NCBI RefSeq assembly: GCF_000797495.1
Contig: NZ_JTGN01000004.1
Span: forward strand, 310,001 to 374,000
DNA from: Robinsoniella peoriensis
Lineage (GTDB): Bacteria; Bacillota; Clostridia; Lachnospirales; Lachnospiraceae
Direction of reading: 5' to 3'
Length of the DNA stretch: 64,000 bases
Part shown: positions 1-9,851 of the stretch, piece by piece
How the letters are laid out: every line of letters begins with the position of its first letter
Numbering within the stretch: position 1 is the stretch's first letter
Program-made: the position numbers and the translations under genes
The notes under the pieces: generated by a model
Told to the model about the DNA's origin: nothing
Database searches by the model: none
The model's input: only the letters and a program-made list of their open reading frames with translations

Positions 1-239
1 GATGCCGGTTCTACCTGTTTTTCTCCAGCCGCCTGCACAATCCCGCTCACATTATAGTGCAGAATACCCGGCTCTTCCGGCATAAACCGCACTTTGTATC
101 TTCCCTTTCCGGCATAGAAACCTTTTCTGGTATAATGCTTTCCATTCAGTACAAATTCCGCTAAAACATTTACATGCACCCAGTCATTTCCGGGATCGCA
201 TCCTATTAAATCTATTTCTAATACATCATATTGCTTCAT
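1..239 (-). CDS. DUF5060-containing glycoside hydrolase, N-terminal part (runs off window)
   Basis: Reading the minus strand from the ATG at 239 gives about 79 residues beginning MKQYDVLEIDLIGCDPGNDW, open to the window edge. The pattern with FYAGKGRYKVRFMPEEPGI is that of the DUF5060 beta-sandwich found in front of DUF4038/DUF5605 TIM-barrel glycosidases, a group that includes GH140 apiosidases. A perfect AGGAGG lies just upstream of the ATG (about 246-253). It is the last visible gene of the minus-strand glycan locus, following the GH43 gene and a tandem repeat. No signal peptide is seen, so an intracellular enzyme is likely. The catalytic domain is outside the window, so the specificity is inference. 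Confidence 0.7.
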   Translation of the reverse strand, partial: MKQYDVLEIDLIGCDPGNDWVHVNVLAEFVLNGKHYTRKGFYAGKGRYKVRFMPEEPGILHYNVSGIVQAAGEKQVEPA

Positions 240-292
240 CTATATACCTCCTCAATAGCGCAAGCTTGCTTTCTTCTTTACCATTCAACCGT

Positions 293-418
293 TTACTCAT
301 AATCCTCGATCTTCCATTCCTCTTTTCCATTCAGCTGCTTACTCATAATCCTCGATCTTCCATTCCTCTTTTCCATTCAGCCGCTTACTCATAATCCTCG
401 ATCTTCCATTCCTCTTTC
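293..418. repeat. 46-bp tandem repeat, three copies, at the 3' end of the GH43 gene
   Basis: The block that starts ttactcataatcctcgatct recurs at 293, 339 and 385 with a 46-bp period; copy three carries the GH43 stop codon and diverges by a one-base change near 414. The copies are almost identical. A degenerate partial copy may precede at about 281-292. Copies one and two lie in the downstream untranslated gap, so the last codons of the gene plus its stop have been duplicated behind it. Confidence 0.9.
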
Positions 419-1461
419 CAATCCACATATACCATGCCGTCCGTAAACCGCAGTGGCAGCCATACATAATCAGCAATAGAAGTATTTCTGTTTACATCAT
501 GGACCAGATGCCTGTCCAGCCCTTCTGAGGATATGATTTCATCAATATCCTTCCTTTTCTCTTCATCCGGATGAAATGCCATCTCAAATACTTTCCGGTA
601 ATCTTCGTAGCCGGTGTGTACGAATTCAGGCAGCCATCTGTCGGCGCAGGCGATATACAGGTCTTTCTTTCCCGGCACTTTGAATACTGACGAAATTTGT
701 GAATGGTAAGATGTCCCTGATTCATCATCGGAATGGGGATTTCCAAGTACACGAAACGGACCGTGCCAGGTATCCGCCACAGCAACTTCTGAAGGATTGG
801 GAAGGTAGCCGCTTGTTCCCGATGTAAGCAGGTAATGTTTGCCCTTTCTCATGAAATGTGCTGTTGCCTCCCTTACATAGGGTGGTCCACTATGGGGAAA
901 ATGCGTACTGTAATATCCGGTTACGTCCGTATAGTCAGGCGTCAGATCAGCACAGATCGTCTCACTGTGTACCCGTTCAAAATAATAATAGGCTTTTCCA
1001 TCCGGTGCCACCGCCAGGTCGAAATCCCCGGCACTCATATTTAAGGGTTTCAGCCCTTCCCGGACTTTTGTATATGGTCCTAATATGTGATCGGACGTCA
1101 ATATCGTTTCTGTCTGGGAGCCATTTCGGTTCATAATTTTTAACCAGCAAACATACTTTTTGGTATCCGCGTTGTAAATAATATGCGGACGGTCCATCAT
1201 CGCTGTGGGATGCAGAGAAGATGCTGGATCTTCTGTATCCGGTTTTATGATCACCCCCTTATCCTCCCAGTTATACAGGTCTGCTGATGCATAGCACCGC
1301 ACTCCCCAATGCCAGATATCATCTCTGCCGGTGGTTTTTTCCTTATTTTCACCGTACCAGTAGTAAACGCCGTCCAGATATATTACGGAACCACCGTGTG
1401 CCTGTATTCTGCTGCCGTTTGTATCCAGCCAGATTTGGCCGGGACGTATTGTATGATACAT
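385..1461 (-). CDS. glycoside hydrolase family 43 protein (exo-beta-1,3-galactanase-like subgroup)
   Basis: A 358-residue intracellular protein (no signal peptide) with a five-bladed beta-propeller pattern. The opening IWLDTNGSRIQAHGGSVIY and YYWYGENKE are typical of the GH43 group around subfamilies 24 and 34, where the usual N-terminal general-base Asp is known to be absent; here the equivalent stretch reads QAHGG. DRPHII (about residue 91) and REATAHF (about 197, candidate general-acid Glu) fit the remaining catalytic positions. The start has GGAGG 8 bases upstream. It follows the GH78 gene by about 80 bases and precedes the DUF5060 gene. A likely role is trimming galactose or arabinose from imported pectin or arabinogalactan oligomers; exact linkage is not deducible. 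Confidence 0.85.
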   Translation of the reverse strand: MYHTIRPGQIWLDTNGSRIQAHGGSVIYLDGVYYWYGENKEKTTGRDDIWHWGVRCYASADLYNWEDKGVIIKPDTEDPASSLHPTAMMDRPHIIYNADTKKYVCWLKIMNRNGSQTETILTSDHILGPYTKVREGLKPLNMSAGDFDLAVAPDGKAYYYFERVHSETICADLTPDYTDVTGYYSTHFPHSGPPYVREATAHFMRKGKHYLLTSGTSGYLPNPSEVAVADTWHGPFRVLGNPHSDDESGTSYHSQISSVFKVPGKKDLYIACADRWLPEFVHTGYEDYRKVFEMAFHPDEEKRKDIDEIISSEGLDRHLVHDVNRNTSIADYVWLPLRFTDGMVYVDWKEEWKIEDYE

Positions 1462-1539
1462 TTATATTACCTCCTCAAGTCTGTCTATTGATTCATTCCT
1501 GATATCCGTTCGCTCAGGAACCGGTCTGAAATTGCATGT

Positions 1540-4512
1540 TCACCTTATTCTTGTTACCGGTATCATTTGAAGCCTGCGTTCCATTTGCTCAAGGTCCATA
1601 AGTTCCCGAATTTGTTCCAGGGCAGCCGGATCCATTTCCTTAAGGGCATCACTCAGTGGTTTATTAAGATCCGGTGCCAGATCCTTTGACATGATCCCAA
1701 TCCTATCCGTCAGATCATATAAAATATCTGCCGCCTCGGGTACCGATATCATTTCATTCACCGAATAATCAAATGAATAGCACGCCCCTGCATCCCATTG
1801 TAAATCATAGGTTATCTGATACTCTCCTGCCGGAAGATCTGCGTACCTGTACCCGCCGCTGGCTTCCTGCAGGAGCTGACTGTCGATCCCCACAATTGTT
1901 TCCGGTTTTGGACAGGGAAGGTAAACTGCCGCCTTAGCATCAAAGGGTATCGTAATATTCATCTGCATCTTATTATCCGCCACCTCCCAGCGGCTGTGAA
2001 TAGAGCCTGCCGGTGACTGATAGTCTGCCTGTGCATATTTCAGCTTTTTGCAAAGAGTGGGTTTTATCACAAACTGCTTAAATCCCGGATATTGTTCCTG
2101 AATCTGCAGTCCGCAAACGCTTTGGTACAACCACTCTACAATTGACCCATAGGCATAGTGATTCAATGAATTCATACCGGTGTCTGATATTCTGCCATCC
2201 GGTAATATGGAGTTCCATCTTTCCCAGATGGTTGTCGCTCCCATCCTGATCTCATACAGCCATCCCGGATAATCTTCCTGAAAAAAGATTCGGTATGCAT
2301 GATCTGCATAGCCATGCGCAGACAATACCCGGCAGAGATACGGTGTTCCAACAAATCCTGTTGTCAGGTGCATGTTATCCTCTTCCACCCGCCTTGCTAA
2401 GTCCTCCACCACTCTTGTTTCCCACTCTTTTGGTATCAGTTCCATATATAAGGCGAGAATATATGCCGTCTGGGTTTTGATTGTCAATCTGCCGTTGGGT
2501 GAAAAGTATTCATTTAAAATCGCTTGTTTTACCCTCTCCGACAATTCCCGGTAGTATTCTTCATCATCCGTAAAACCCAGTACCTTAGCACTTTTGCTGA
2601 CCAAATCCGCCGAGTAGGAATAGTAGGCAGATGCAATGTAGACTTTATCTGTGCCTCCCTGGGTTCCGCCTGCTGTCCTGCCATCCAGAGCCAGCCAGTC
2701 ACCAAATTGAAATCCTGTCCTCCATAGCCAGGAACAGCCATCCGCCTCATCCTGCCGCCTGATCCAGTCTACCCAGGCCTTCATGCTCTCATACTGGCGC
2801 TTAAGAATCGTGATATCCCCATAATGCAGATACAGGCGCCAGGGTATTATAACCGCGGCATCCCCCCATGCAGCAGATCCACCCTGAATCGGATCGCTGA
2901 CATCCGTTTTCCTTTTCGTAAAAGATGGAATGATATTTCCGACCATTCCATTCTGTAGTTTTTGTTCATTCCAAAGGTCCTGCAGATATTTCGTATAAAA
3001 TTCGTAAGTTTCCATATTGTAGGAGGCAGTTTCGCTGAAAACCTGAGCATCTCCTGTCCATCCCATCCGTTCGTCACGTTGCGGACAATCCGTCGGGACG
3101 TCCACGAAATTTCCTCTCTGACTCCATTTGGCATTTTCAAACAGTTGATTGACCTGTGGATCAGAAGTGGTAATCTGACCGGTTTCTTCTAAATCAGAAT
3201 ACATCGCATATCCGGTAAAATCCTCTATGACCGGCTCTTTCGTAAATCCCTCCAGCTTAACATAACGAAAACCATAGAATACGAAATGCGGCTCTGCAAT
3301 ACGTTCTTCCCCATTGGCAATATAGATGTACTCCTGTTTAGCACTTCGTAAATTCTCATTATAAAAGCAATCATCCTGCAATACTTCTCCAAAACTAAAC
3401 TTTAACCTGGTACCACATGGCTCATGTATCCGTACAGCCAGCCCCCCTGCTAAGTTCTGTCCCATATCAAGCACCAGTTCGTTCTTCTTCGTTCTAAAAA
3501 GCGAGACAGGTTTCACCGTTAGCTTTTTGCACACCGGCAGCGACAGCCGGTCCACAATCCTGCCTAAGTTTTCCGGCTCCCACCGCCGTACTGCATCCAG
3601 GTCTGCATTGTCCAGTTCAAGTGTACCAGCACCTTTATCCAAATTGCCCGGTTCCGTTGTTCCAGAATCTTTATCCAAATTGAATTCAGACCTCTGACCG
3701 CCACTGATTTCTTTGCGGGCATCATAGATTTCTCCGTCATAAAGGCTATCTGCTATGACTGGTGCTTCAATACATTTCCAGTCTTCATCCGTCCCAATCT
3801 CCATTTCACTCCCGTCTAAAAGAGTGATGCGCAGTTCCATCCGCAAAGCAAACCTGTCTGATGCCTGTGAATGCACATCCGGACCAAAGACACCGAAACG
3901 TCCTTTTGCCCAGCCATTGCCTAAAATAGCCCCGATTACATTTTCTCCTGTTCCCAAAAACTTTGTGATATCATAGGTGTAACACTGTATTCCCTTTTCA
4001 TATACGGTACAGCCCGGTGCAAAATACTCATTGCCCACTTTGGACCCATTTAACATTAGTTCATACATCCCCACGCCAACTGCATAGGCTCTGGCTGATC
4101 TGACCGGCTGTTCCAGGGTAAACTTGTGCCAGATATATGGATGAATGGCGTTATCTTCCCATGCAGGTGTAATCCAGCAGGACTTCCACGGTACATCACG
4201 ACGCCCCGTCTCAAACCACGAAACCTTAGAAACCCCTTCATCTCCCCCATCTCCCCAAACTGATACCTGCCAGTAATATCTGGTAAACGGCAAAAGTTCA
4301 ATGGGGATGGTCGTACCTAAGCCAGACAGTGTGTTATCCTTACCGGTGTCATATATGATCTTGTTCAATTGGGCATCCAATGCCACTACTATTTTGGCTG
4401 TTTCCTGCTTCTTATCCAAGGTTTCCGTTACTGTCCATGATATAACAGGCTGTTCAAACCAAAATCCCAACGGGTTTTTCATATGATTCGTTCTGCATCT
4501 TACAATTTTCAT
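1540..4512 (-). CDS. alpha-L-rhamnosidase, GH78
   Basis: A cytoplasmic inverting exo-rhamnosidase of about 990 residues. The signature DVPTDCPQRDERMGWTGD (about residues 474-491) carries the conserved Asp/Glu catalytic cluster of GH78, and GATTIWERWN further on holds the second catalytic Glu. Order: N-terminal beta-sandwich modules, (alpha/alpha)6 barrel, C-terminal beta domain, then an unusual helical acidic tail of about 70 residues. A TTG start at 4545 is possible, but ATG at 4512 is preferred because GGAG lies 6 bases ahead of it. Two degenerate 12-residue repeats (NLDKDSGTTEPG / NLDKGAGTLELD) form a loop near residue 290. It sits between a second GH78 gene and the GH43 gene, consistent with processing of rhamnose-containing pectin fragments. 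Confidence 0.93.
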   Translation of the reverse strand: MKIVRCRTNHMKNPLGFWFEQPVISWTVTETLDKKQETAKIVVALDAQLNKIIYDTGKDNTLSGLGTTIPIELLPFTRYYWQVSVWGDGGDEGVSKVSWFETGRRDVPWKSCWITPAWEDNAIHPYIWHKFTLEQPVRSARAYAVGVGMYELMLNGSKVGNEYFAPGCTVYEKGIQCYTYDITKFLGTGENVIGAILGNGWAKGRFGVFGPDVHSQASDRFALRMELRITLLDGSEMEIGTDEDWKCIEAPVIADSLYDGEIYDARKEISGGQRSEFNLDKDSGTTEPGNLDKGAGTLELDNADLDAVRRWEPENLGRIVDRLSLPVCKKLTVKPVSLFRTKKNELVLDMGQNLAGGLAVRIHEPCGTRLKFSFGEVLQDDCFYNENLRSAKQEYIYIANGEERIAEPHFVFYGFRYVKLEGFTKEPVIEDFTGYAMYSDLEETGQITTSDPQVNQLFENAKWSQRGNFVDVPTDCPQRDERMGWTGDAQVFSETASYNMETYEFYTKYLQDLWNEQKLQNGMVGNIIPSFTKRKTDVSDPIQGGSAAWGDAAVIIPWRLYLHYGDITILKRQYESMKAWVDWIRRQDEADGCSWLWRTGFQFGDWLALDGRTAGGTQGGTDKVYIASAYYSYSADLVSKSAKVLGFTDDEEYYRELSERVKQAILNEYFSPNGRLTIKTQTAYILALYMELIPKEWETRVVEDLARRVEEDNMHLTTGFVGTPYLCRVLSAHGYADHAYRIFFQEDYPGWLYEIRMGATTIWERWNSILPDGRISDTGMNSLNHYAYGSIVEWLYQSVCGLQIQEQYPGFKQFVIKPTLCKKLKYAQADYQSPAGSIHSRWEVADNKMQMNITIPFDAKAAVYLPCPKPETIVGIDSQLLQEASGGYRYADLPAGEYQITYDLQWDAGACYSFDYSVNEMISVPEAADILYDLTDRIGIMSKDLAPDLNKPLSDALKEMDPAALEQIRELMDLEQMERRLQMIPVTRIR

Positions 4513-4593
4513 TATTTTCTCCATTCTGAGTCTTTCAGTCCACAAAGGTTAAATTCATTGACTATCTCTGTAATGCCGGACTTTCCCCGGCAA

Positions 4594-6954
4594 TTAAGCT
4601 TTACTCTCTTCTCTGATCTGATGGCCATCAACAATAATCTCATTACTTTCTCCCATATTTAATGGTATTACTGCCCCTTCCCCGTCCGTATAAGATGCTT
4701 CCATACCCATAGGAACAAAGATTTCCCCGCGTATTGCCCCCTGCTTCTTTTCCATCTGAAAACGCAGAATCCCCATTGGTGTGATCAGTTCCCCTTTCAA
4801 ATCACTGACAAAAGATAAATGGGGTTTTATGCTGATCTTTTTCCAGCCCGGTTCTTCTATTTGGATTCCCAGGATATGATGAATCAGCTCATAGATCGGC
4901 TGGGCACTCCATGCATGACAATCACTCCGGCTGTTTACCGGCACCTCAGGACAGGTTGTACAGCCCTTGCCCTTAAGATCCTGCCACTGTTTAAATATGC
5001 TTTTAGCCAGTTCATATTTTCCGGCAAGGGCAAGTGCTTCTAGCAGCTCGAAGCTGGTGGAAAAAGAATACGAAACTACACCGGTACCAGCCAATGCCCG
5101 TTCCATTAACTCCCCTGCCAGGCGCCCTTCCTTCATTTTATTTAAGACCGCCCATGCCTGTGCATGAACGCTGTATTGTTCAAACTCCGGTCCTTCCCGA
5201 TATAGCTTCCTCTTCTCTGACCAGCAAAGTTTCTCCACTGCATCACATATGCTTCTTTGGCGGTTACGATACTCTGCCGCCACGCCGCACCGCCCGGTTT
5301 CCTCATTTATATCCGCCCCACAGGATAGTGCATAAGAATACATCAGATTAATAATCGTAGAGGCACCATAAGCCGTGGCCTCGGGGGAACCATTTTGTGC
5401 CTCCCATTCAGGCTGCCAGTCAACAAATTCCCAATAGCCCAGATTTTCAACAAGCCCGTTTTTGATCTTGCGGTCATAATAATCTAATATCAGATCCACA
5501 TCCGGGCGATATCTTCTGATCGTCTCCCGGTCACCGGTCTGGATATAATATTCCTTAAGCATAAAAATATAGTGCAGTGAAAATGTGGAAATAATCTGTG
5601 TATGGGAACAGGGGTATTTCCCCTGAACCAGCCCGTCCGGAATAATACTATAATGAAAATCCTTAATTGCCTTTTTTGCCAGCCGGGTATCATTGCTGCA
5701 AATATAGGTGTACAGTGCCTGCAGACGGGTATCCATGGGAAACTGCATCTGTTCATAATAGGGACAATCCATATAGGTCTCATTCATGCATCTCTTTAGC
5801 GTATTTACACAGATTTCCCAGACTTCTTTAACCCAGCTGTTAGAGGAATCCACCCAGGTCTGTACCTCAATGGGATATCCGGTTTCCATAAAATGCGGTT
5901 CTCGAAAATACACCTCATTGTCACCGGTTTCTATTACAATCTTAATAAAACGAAACGTGCGGTACCAGAAAGGTTCATATAGCAATTCCGTACCATCCAA
6001 AAAAATTTCATCCTGCATCCCGTCCAACGTGCCGTTTATATAATCATCCCGCCTGACATCCACCTGCCCTCCCATAAACCGTTCTGCATATGTAAAACTT
6101 ACCTTTGCATCTTTTCCAGAGGAAAATGCATATTTCACAAAGGCTGTCTTTATTTCACCCGCATCCAGGATAAACTCCCTTCTGGTATTTTTCCCGATAT
6201 GAATATCCCCTGGAATAACCTGCTCCAGCAGTTCTTTTTGAAAGGTATTCTCGGTTTCATAGAGCAGCGGTATCTCCCGCTCTTTCATTACAAGCGCACC
6301 GATATTACCAAAACCTGCATTCCCATCATCTGTCTGTACCGGTTCCAGCATCTCTGCCCTTTGAAATTCTATCCGGCTTTCTGCCTTCTTCCAGGAAAAA
6401 GGCACTGCTGTCTTGGGAATACGCTCTGCTATTGCCCCAAACCAAGTGAGATATGGTTCCTGAAACTCCAACTGATAGCTTCCTTCCAGACGCACCCTCC
6501 AGTCAGCGATACCTGTTGTAATATCGGCAATTTTTTCTTCCTTTGCGTTGAATATACCTCCCTGGACTGCAAGACGGTGTCCCAGGGGAAGACCTGCATA
6601 GGCAATCAAAGGCTGGGTGCCGGTTTTCATCCTGTTATTTACAATATAAGAATCGCATGCCAGCACCTGAATGGCAATTCTGTTTGTTCCTGTCCGCAGG
6701 TATTTTGATACCATGATTTCATCGTAATACTGTCGATAACGGTCTCCTTTGCAGGGTCCTGATAATATAGAATGCCCGTTTACCCACATGCGGTACCTTG
6801 CTGCGGCAGATAAACATATCTTCAGCACACCGGTTTCTTTTAGCGGGATATCCAGATAAAAATAAGCAAATCTGTTGTTCTGTTCTCCCTGTAAAATATT
6901 ACATCTTTGAAGCTCCTGCTTTGGAACTCCAATCCATTTTGCATTTTTAAACAT
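4594..6954 (-). CDS. alpha-L-rhamnosidase-like protein, GH78 (divergent motif subgroup)
   Basis: A 786-residue protein lacking a signal peptide. It has an N-terminal sandwich (RYRMWVNG, about residue 53) and an (alpha/alpha)6 barrel with MDCPYYEQMQFPMDTRLQ at 395-412. This replaces the classical DCPQRDERMGWTGD but keeps one Glu (about 401) and one Asp (about 408). A later TTCPEVP...RSDCHAWSA stretch carries the second candidate Glu. This motif pair marks a separate GH78-related subgroup common in Firmicutes, so specificity may differ from the neighbour. Start ATG 6954 has AAGGGAG upstream. The downstream GH78 gene begins about 80 bases later in the same direction, so the two are probably cotranscribed and divide rhamnosidic linkages between them. 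Confidence 0.85.
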   Translation of the reverse strand: MFKNAKWIGVPKQELQRCNILQGEQNNRFAYFYLDIPLKETGVLKICLSAAARYRMWVNGHSILSGPCKGDRYRQYYDEIMVSKYLRTGTNRIAIQVLACDSYIVNNRMKTGTQPLIAYAGLPLGHRLAVQGGIFNAKEEKIADITTGIADWRVRLEGSYQLEFQEPYLTWFGAIAERIPKTAVPFSWKKAESRIEFQRAEMLEPVQTDDGNAGFGNIGALVMKEREIPLLYETENTFQKELLEQVIPGDIHIGKNTRREFILDAGEIKTAFVKYAFSSGKDAKVSFTYAERFMGGQVDVRRDDYINGTLDGMQDEIFLDGTELLYEPFWYRTFRFIKIVIETGDNEVYFREPHFMETGYPIEVQTWVDSSNSWVKEVWEICVNTLKRCMNETYMDCPYYEQMQFPMDTRLQALYTYICSNDTRLAKKAIKDFHYSIIPDGLVQGKYPCSHTQIISTFSLHYIFMLKEYYIQTGDRETIRRYRPDVDLILDYYDRKIKNGLVENLGYWEFVDWQPEWEAQNGSPEATAYGASTIINLMYSYALSCGADINEETGRCGVAAEYRNRQRSICDAVEKLCWSEKRKLYREGPEFEQYSVHAQAWAVLNKMKEGRLAGELMERALAGTGVVSYSFSTSFELLEALALAGKYELAKSIFKQWQDLKGKGCTTCPEVPVNSRSDCHAWSAQPIYELIHHILGIQIEEPGWKKISIKPHLSFVSDLKGELITPMGILRFQMEKKQGAIRGEIFVPMGMEASYTDGEGAVIPLNMGESNEIIVDGHQIREESKA

Positions 6955-7028
6955 TGACTAAAACTCCCTTCACTCATCATACATTTCTCTTTCTGATCAT
7001 ATAGAACTCTTTATCTCCACTTTAAAAT

Positions 7029-7071
7029 AGTCTCCCGGAAAATCCGCTTTTATCAGAGATTCCGAGAGGCT
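7029..7071 (-). terminator. stem-loop after the secreted hydrolase gene
   Basis: The arms 7029-7040 and 7060-7071 pair over 12 positions with two G:U-tolerant mismatches; the loop is 19 bases. It lies just past the stop of the gene ending at 7086. The downstream minus-strand tract is ATTTTAAAG, only weakly U-rich, so it may be an mRNA-protecting or partially terminating hairpin. Confidence 0.45.
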
Positions 7072-7085
7072 ATACTTGAATCAGT

Positions 7086-9770
7086 TTATCTGTTTTTAAT
7101 CTTCACGGTATTCTTTTGTCCTTTATTTTTCAGAAGATCTGTATAAGCTTTTAATTTTTTCCCGGGAACTATGATTTTGGCATTCCTGTTGATTCCTTTG
7201 AGCGCTTGTTTTCCCGTTTTCCTTAACACTGTGCTTTTTATTGTAATCTTCTTTAATCCTTTACAATTCTGGAATGCTTTTGCCTCAATCGTTTTCACAT
7301 TTTTTCCAATGGATGCTCTGGTAGCTTTTTTGCAGTTCTTAAATGCACCAGTTCCAATGGAAGTTATCTGAAATGACTTTCCTCCGATCTTTACGGTATT
7401 CAAAACGGTGATGGATTTTAATGCTTTTGTTTTAACACCGGTTACGGTTACCGTTCCTTTTCCATTGACACTGGCATTCGTCACTTTATACCTGTAGTTG
7501 CCTATTGTGTAGCTCCTGCCTTTTTTCATATTGATTGCAAATGTGGTGGACAGGCTGCCCTGGTAATTACCCTTGCCTGTTATTACCACTTTTGCTTTAC
7601 CGATATTGACATTTTTGCTGTAAGAAATTGTATAATCTTTATCTTTGGCCATTGTCTTGCCATTGCATGTTAATCGAACCTCTGGTGTAATGGCTTTTCC
7701 GGTAAATACCTGTGAGGCAATTTTACTTAAAACAGACTTGGAGATATCAATTTTAGCATTTTCTGGTCCTTTTTCAGTCTCTTGTTCTGTCTCTGGTTTT
7801 GTTTCTGGTTTCGTTTCTGGTTCCGTTTCTTCAGTATCCGGTTCCTGGGCTTTTACAACAACACGTGCACGTCCCAGATTCTCTACCCTTGCAAATGGTG
7901 TGTCTGAATCCCCTTCACGCTGAGAGGCTACCCGCACCTGGGGATAAAAAGTTCCAGGCTGGGTATATACTGCAGAGCCCCTGACAATTACACTACCGTC
8001 AGACAGCGTTTCATAATCTGTATCAACGAAGTTACCATCACCATATAAATCCCACTTGGCACTTACAATAGAACCTGTTCCGGGCGGTACCTGAACTGCT
8101 GCTTCTAACGTAACGGTATCGCCAGCAGCAATATCTGCCCTCTTGGCACCATCTGCATACAGATCAACTACCGGCTGTATTCCCCAGCGTGACGCAGCAT
8201 CATCCGGCAAAACAAACTGGCTGTCAACTACTTCATAACTGGATGACTGAGGAGGTTCCACGCCTTCCTCCACCCAAGCCGACAGATCACGCAGCGCCTG
8301 TTCCAGACTGCCCACATAATTGATTAAACGCTCCGGAAGATCTTCCAGGGGATATGGATGATCTAAATGCATATATTTGTTCTCCTGATGATCCGCATAC
8401 TGGTTAACCCAGATTCTAAAATCTGATTCAAGTCCCTGCTCCCTTACCCTTTGCCTGTACCAGTCCCCGTCCGTTGGAAAGGAATCAACGTCCATCAGAT
8501 TCTGAATCATAATAACCTTCATGCCAATCTTCCCGGAGTAAGAGGCGCCGCCTGACATCATAGACGCTGTTCCAACGCCTGAATGCTGTCCTCCGATCTG
8601 TGCATAGTAAGGTGTCCCCTCAGCATCTTTTAAATGATCCCAGGTATGATAGGTCATCCCTGGATCTATATGCCTGTGATATGCAATATTCGAAAGTCCG
8701 TCCTGGTTGATACCCGAATCTCTTAATTTTCTAAAAAGTCTGCCAAGCTCTGAATCTTCTGTCCCCAGGTACCCCGGCTCAGTCCAGAATTTTTCTTTAT
8801 ATAAATTAGTTGTAATACCTTCTGCATCAGCCAGGGCATCTTGCAAAGTTTTATGATTATTCATCAAAAGCAAATATTCATAATTCTCCCATGCCTGCAA
8901 AGGCAAGCCTAACTTCGTAACTTCACGCAGAACTTCGCTTTCCATATCATTTAGCACCGCGTAAGGGTCACCGCTGCCTCCGGGACTCACCGCATCCTTA
9001 ATAAGCGACGCTTTCTCTTCCAGAACAGCACGGGCAAATAATCTGATATTAAAATTGCCAAGTGAAACCGGAGAGGCTGTAATATACGGTACCGCTCCAT
9101 CCCATATATTCTGCAGTTTGGTGTTGGTGGTTTCCATTGCCCCGACTACTTGCATGGAACCGCCGCTGCCACCATAAATATAGCCATAAATCTTATCCTC
9201 ATAACCATAGTAATTTTTCGCAATCGTTCTGGATATATGTGCTGCAGCCGCGTCAAGATTAATTCCAACCTTAACAAAGCCGCTTCCGCTTGTCTGCAGG
9301 GTATATGCCCCGCTGTCATAAGCAAGCGCTATATTATGATCGGACACATTCCGGTCCAGAAATGTTGGGTGCACCAATTGGTAAAAGCGTCCCTCAAATT
9401 TATCTTTCGGAGGAAGATGCACATCAAATCCGCCTAAGCTGCCAATTGTAACCATAACTTTAAGATGCGGTACCGGTGCAGTAAGTTCTTCTATAGACGT
9501 AATGGTGGGGCTGTCAGCCTGGTCTATACCCGTCGTATTGGCATAGCCCTCCAACAGACCCTCAGCAGTTACTTCTCCTTCTGCCACACCCTTCTGTTCT
9601 GCTGCCATAAGGTCTGATTGCGCTTCCACTTCTATTCCCGTTTTACTTTCTGCCTCCCTTTCCAGAATGATATCTGATTCTTTAGCCAATGCCGGCAATC
9701 CGGCATTCATCACCATTGCAAAAGCCATAAAACCCGCTAACACTTTTTTCATAAGATTTAATCTTCTCAA
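7086..9770 (-). CDS. secreted alpha/beta-hydrolase-like protein with PKD, Ig-like and BspA-type repeats
   Basis: About 894 residues. A signal peptide ending near LPALAKES is followed by a region (about 100-500) with GGSGGS, a nucleophile-elbow-like G-x-S-G-G, in a tannase/esterase-like alpha/beta-hydrolase context. HIDPGMTYHTWDH may hold the catalytic His/Asp. A PKD-like domain (about 540-640) follows, then an acidic PET-rich linker, an Ig-like repeat (about 690-745) and BspA-type leucine-rich repeats to the end. TTG at 9770 is chosen because GGAGG lies 7 bases upstream; the ATG at 9752 is 25 bases from it. The other enzymes beside it appear cytoplasmic, so this could be the extracellular step, for example de-esterification. 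The catalytic family is not certain. Confidence 0.6.
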   Translation of the reverse strand: MRRLNLMKKVLAGFMAFAMVMNAGLPALAKESDIILEREAESKTGIEVEAQSDLMAAEQKGVAEGEVTAEGLLEGYANTTGIDQADSPTITSIEELTAPVPHLKVMVTIGSLGGFDVHLPPKDKFEGRFYQLVHPTFLDRNVSDHNIALAYDSGAYTLQTSGSGFVKVGINLDAAAAHISRTIAKNYYGYEDKIYGYIYGGSGGSMQVVGAMETTNTKLQNIWDGAVPYITASPVSLGNFNIRLFARAVLEEKASLIKDAVSPGGSGDPYAVLNDMESEVLREVTKLGLPLQAWENYEYLLLMNNHKTLQDALADAEGITTNLYKEKFWTEPGYLGTEDSELGRLFRKLRDSGINQDGLSNIAYHRHIDPGMTYHTWDHLKDAEGTPYYAQIGGQHSGVGTASMMSGGASYSGKIGMKVIMIQNLMDVDSFPTDGDWYRQRVREQGLESDFRIWVNQYADHQENKYMHLDHPYPLEDLPERLINYVGSLEQALRDLSAWVEEGVEPPQSSSYEVVDSQFVLPDDAASRWGIQPVVDLYADGAKRADIAAGDTVTLEAAVQVPPGTGSIVSAKWDLYGDGNFVDTDYETLSDGSVIVRGSAVYTQPGTFYPQVRVASQREGDSDTPFARVENLGRARVVVKAQEPDTEETEPETKPETKPETEQETEKGPENAKIDISKSVLSKIASQVFTGKAITPEVRLTCNGKTMAKDKDYTISYSKNVNIGKAKVVITGKGNYQGSLSTTFAINMKKGRSYTIGNYRYKVTNASVNGKGTVTVTGVKTKALKSITVLNTVKIGGKSFQITSIGTGAFKNCKKATRASIGKNVKTIEAKAFQNCKGLKKITIKSTVLRKTGKQALKGINRNAKIIVPGKKLKAYTDLLKNKGQKNTVKIKNR

Positions 9771-9851
9771 TTTCCTTCCTCCCAATATTCCTCTTTCATT
9801 TTCAAGTAAAAAAATCTTCTATCCCAATAAACTCATCCCGTCACTTCTAAT

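Noticed and set aside
1496-1520. Short inverted repeat TTCCTGA / TCAGGAA between the GH78 and GH43 genes
   Set aside because: Only seven pairs, no U-tract; too weak to call a terminator.
6199-6708. 169-codon plus-strand ORF
   Set aside because: Antisense shadow of the second GH78 gene; no ribosome site.
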